This document shows, one piece after another, positions 6,539 to 8,057 of a stretch of 8,057 bases of DNA; within the stretch, counting starts at the first letter, position 1; the number at the start of each line of letters is the position of its first letter. The translations under genes and the position numbers were made by a program. The DNA is from Ruminococcaceae bacterium UBA7135 (GTDB taxonomy: Bacteria > Bacillota > Clostridia > Oscillospirales > Ruminococcaceae), in the NCBI GenBank assembly GCA_002492075.1, contig DKXD01000013.1:1-8057 (forward strand), given 5' to 3'. A model generated the notes under the pieces. The model saw nothing but the letters and a program-made list of their open reading frames with translations. It searched no databases and had not been told where the DNA came from.

Positions 6539-7048
6539 TCACACTCCCGCTAATTTATGACAGTCGCATATCTCCGCAACAGTCTCCTCAGGGCTTTTCC
6601 CAAAACACTCTACGGTTATATCGGCATATTCTTGATAAAGCTCGGCGCGGCGGCGAAAAACGTCCTCTATAGTATCCTCGGGGCGTTTTGCTATACCGCG
6701 CGTGGTAATGTTTTTCAGTCGCTTTGTAAGCTCCTCAACCGGCAAAGACAGATAATACACAAGCCCGTGCTTTTTGAGAAAAAGCATCGCGCTTCTGCTG
6801 TAAACGGCGCTGCCACCCGTGGCAATCACTGCGTTGCTCTCGGCGGAAACGGAGCATATCGCGCGTTCCTCGTCAACGCAGAAAGCGTCCAATCCGTCCT
6901 TGTCTATAATATCCTGCAAGAGCCGCCCCGTGTTTTGCTGGATAACAAGATCTGTGTCCACAAAAGCAAAACCGAGCGTCTTTGCAAGCAGTACGCCTAT
7001 TGTGGATTTTCCCACAGCGGGCATACCGATAAGCACTATATTCTTCAT
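6539..7048 (-). CDS. aroK: Shikimate kinase-like P-loop kinase, divergent active site
   Basis: At 169 residues this matches the shikimate kinase length. It has a Walker A loop at G8-MPAV-GKST (8-16), the DTD shikimate-site motif at 31-33, TGGS at 77-80 where GGG is usual, a lid arginine in TTRGI (R117), and R134 in RRRAELY near the C-terminal helix. Shikimate kinase phosphorylates shikimate on its 3-OH with ATP, in chorismate and aromatic amino acid synthesis. The odd point is AFC (55-57): canonical enzymes have FR there, and that Arg (R58 in Mycobacterium tuberculosis) contacts the shikimate carboxylate. Here it is Cys57. It may be a divergent clostridial shikimate kinase or a related small-molecule kinase. 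No other aro gene is visible. It starts 8 nt after tsaD, and its best ribosome site (AGGTGAGG) lies in the end of tsaD, 14 nt from the ATG, which is rather far. Confidence 0.78.
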   Translation of the reverse strand: MKNIVLIGMPAVGKSTIGVLLAKTLGFAFVDTDLVIQQNTGRLLQDIIDKDGLDAFCVDEERAICSVSAESNAVIATGGSAVYSRSAMLFLKKHGLVYYLSLPVEELTKRLKNITTRGIAKRPEDTIEDVFRRRAELYQEYADITVECFGKSPEETVAEICDCHKLAGV

Positions 7049-7056
7049 TATCTAAA

Positions 7057-8057
7057 TTAAAACCTCACCTTGTCTATGCTCATGGTCGCGAATGCGTTCA
7101 GGCTCTCGTCGGCGATGTGTCCCTTTTGGAACTCGTAAAACGCCTGTGCACCTATCATTGCCGCATTATCACCGCAAAGAGAAAGCGGCGGCAGGAAAAA
7201 TTCCATACCGTTTTCCCGCGCGGCGTTTTCCAAAGACGCGCGCAGTCCGCTGTTCGCCGCAACTCCGCCCGCAAGAGCGATCTTCTTGTAACCCTTTTCG
7301 CGGGCAGCCGCTATGAATTTGCGTTCAAGTATCTTGCAAACGGTGTGCTGAAACGCTGCGGAAAGATCGTTAGCGTTAATTTGCTCTCCCTTTTGCTCGG
7401 CATTGTGGATAAGGTTGATAACGGCCGTTTTCAGACCCGAAAAGCTGAAATCGTAAGGATTTTGAGTGTGAGGGTCGGGGAGGCTGTATCTCGTCGGATC
7501 GCCGAGCTTTGAAGCCTCGTCGATATATTTTCCGCCGGGATACGGAAATCCCATAGCCCGCGCTGCCTTATCGAAGCACTCGCCCGCCGCGTCGTCTATA
7601 GTGCGTCCTATAACGCGAAATTCCGTATAATCCAAAACCTCGACGATATGCGAATGTCCGCCGGACGCAACAAGGCACATATAAGGCGGCTCCAGCTCGG
7701 GGTGAGCGAGATAGTTCGCCGCGATATGTCCGCGGATGTGATGTACCGGTATCAGCGGCTTTGAAAGCCCAAACGCCAACGATTTGGCATAATTAACACC
7801 CACAAGCAGCGCTCCTATAAGTCCGGGCGCGAATGTCACGCCGATAGCGTCCACTTCCTCGGCAGTCATCTCCGCCTTTTCAAGAGCCTCGGCAACCACC
7901 GCGCAAATGCTCTCGCAATGCCGCCGCGACGCTATCTCGGGGACAACTCCGCCGTACAGCTTATGCTCCTCTATCTGTGTCGCCACCACCGAGGACACGA
8001 TCTCTCTCCCATCTCGGATAACGGCGGCTGCCGTTTCGTCACAGGAGCTTTCTATTG
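7057..8057 (-). CDS. tsaD: TsaD, tRNA t6A37 threonylcarbamoyltransferase (5' end cut)
   Basis: TsaD (Gcp/YgjD/Kae1) transfers threonylcarbamoyl from threonylcarbamoyl-AMP to A37 of ANN-decoding tRNAs, working with TsaB and TsaE in the cytoplasm. About 332 residues are visible. The frame runs off the window edge in IESSCDETAAAV, the conserved start of the family, so only about 5-10 residues are missing. An in-frame GTG at 7998 is internal, not the start. Counting from the first visible codon, it has HHIRGH (metal ligands H106 and H110), SGGHSH (131-136), DDAAGECFDK (about 154-163), AGGVAANSGLR and SLCGDNAAM (metal-site D296). All are intact, so the enzyme should be functional. The TAA is 8 nt before the kinase-like gene, implying an operon. 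Confidence 0.97.
   Translation of the reverse strand, partial: IESSCDETAAAVIRDGREIVSSVVATQIEEHKLYGGVVPEIASRRHCESICAVVAEALEKAEMTAEEVDAIGVTFAPGLIGALLVGVNYAKSLAFGLSKPLIPVHHIRGHIAANYLAHPELEPPYMCLVASGGHSHIVEVLDYTEFRVIGRTIDDAAGECFDKAARAMGFPYPGGKYIDEASKLGDPTRYSLPDPHTQNPYDFSFSGLKTAVINLIHNAEQKGEQINANDLSAAFQHTVCKILERKFIAAAREKGYKKIALAGGVAANSGLRASLENAARENGMEFFLPPLSLCGDNAAMIGAQAFYEFQKGHIADESLNAFATMSIDKVRF

Noticed and set aside
7092..7512. Plus-strand open frames inside tsaD
   Set aside because: They lie opposite conserved TsaD motifs, have no ribosome sites and show Arg/Pro-rich shadow composition.
7998..7998. GTG as the start codon of tsaD
   Set aside because: The frame stays open to the window edge and encodes IESSCDETAAAV, the conserved family N-terminus, upstream of this codon.

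Overview
The window looks like chromosomal DNA from a low-to-mid GC Clostridia-type Bacillota, probably a gut Oscillospiraceae/Ruminococcaceae relative. This rests on AGGAGG-type ribosome binding sites, two textbook sigma-A promoters, a YabE-like DUF348-G5-3D wall protein and zinc-ribbon membrane proteins. It is an inference from gene content, not a taxonomic proof. There are six protein genes: two on the plus strand (363-4622) and four on the minus strand (4740-8057), the two sets converging at 4623-4739. I see no mobile element, CRISPR array, tRNA or rRNA.

Region 1-1495 is a complete transcription unit. It has a WalR-like direct repeat (54-70), a consensus promoter (116-144) and a roughly 212-nt leader folding into several perfect hairpins. 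Two of these are back to back, with complementary G-rich and C-rich loops. The unit continues with a membrane-anchored DUF348-G5-3D peptidoglycan-active protein and a terminator. The leader is the best candidate for something undescribed.

Region 1496-4657 begins with about 190 nt in which I see no convincing gene. A second consensus promoter (1687-1715) follows, then a 947-residue protein with two zinc ribbons, a Pro/Ala linker built from 63-bp repeats, one membrane helix and a large predicted extracellular part. A strong terminator closes the unit.

The minus strand reads, in transcription order: tsaD (tRNA t6A synthesis, cut by the window edge), a divergent shikimate-kinase-like gene, a CPBP/Rce1-type intramembrane protease, and a zinc-ribbon TM2 protein. 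The first three are spaced 8 and 4 nt apart and look co-transcribed, with coupling at the kinase/protease junction. The TM2 gene follows after 82 nt and may be part of the same transcript. The two convergent terminal genes both encode zinc-ribbon membrane proteins of unknown function with the same Cys spacing.
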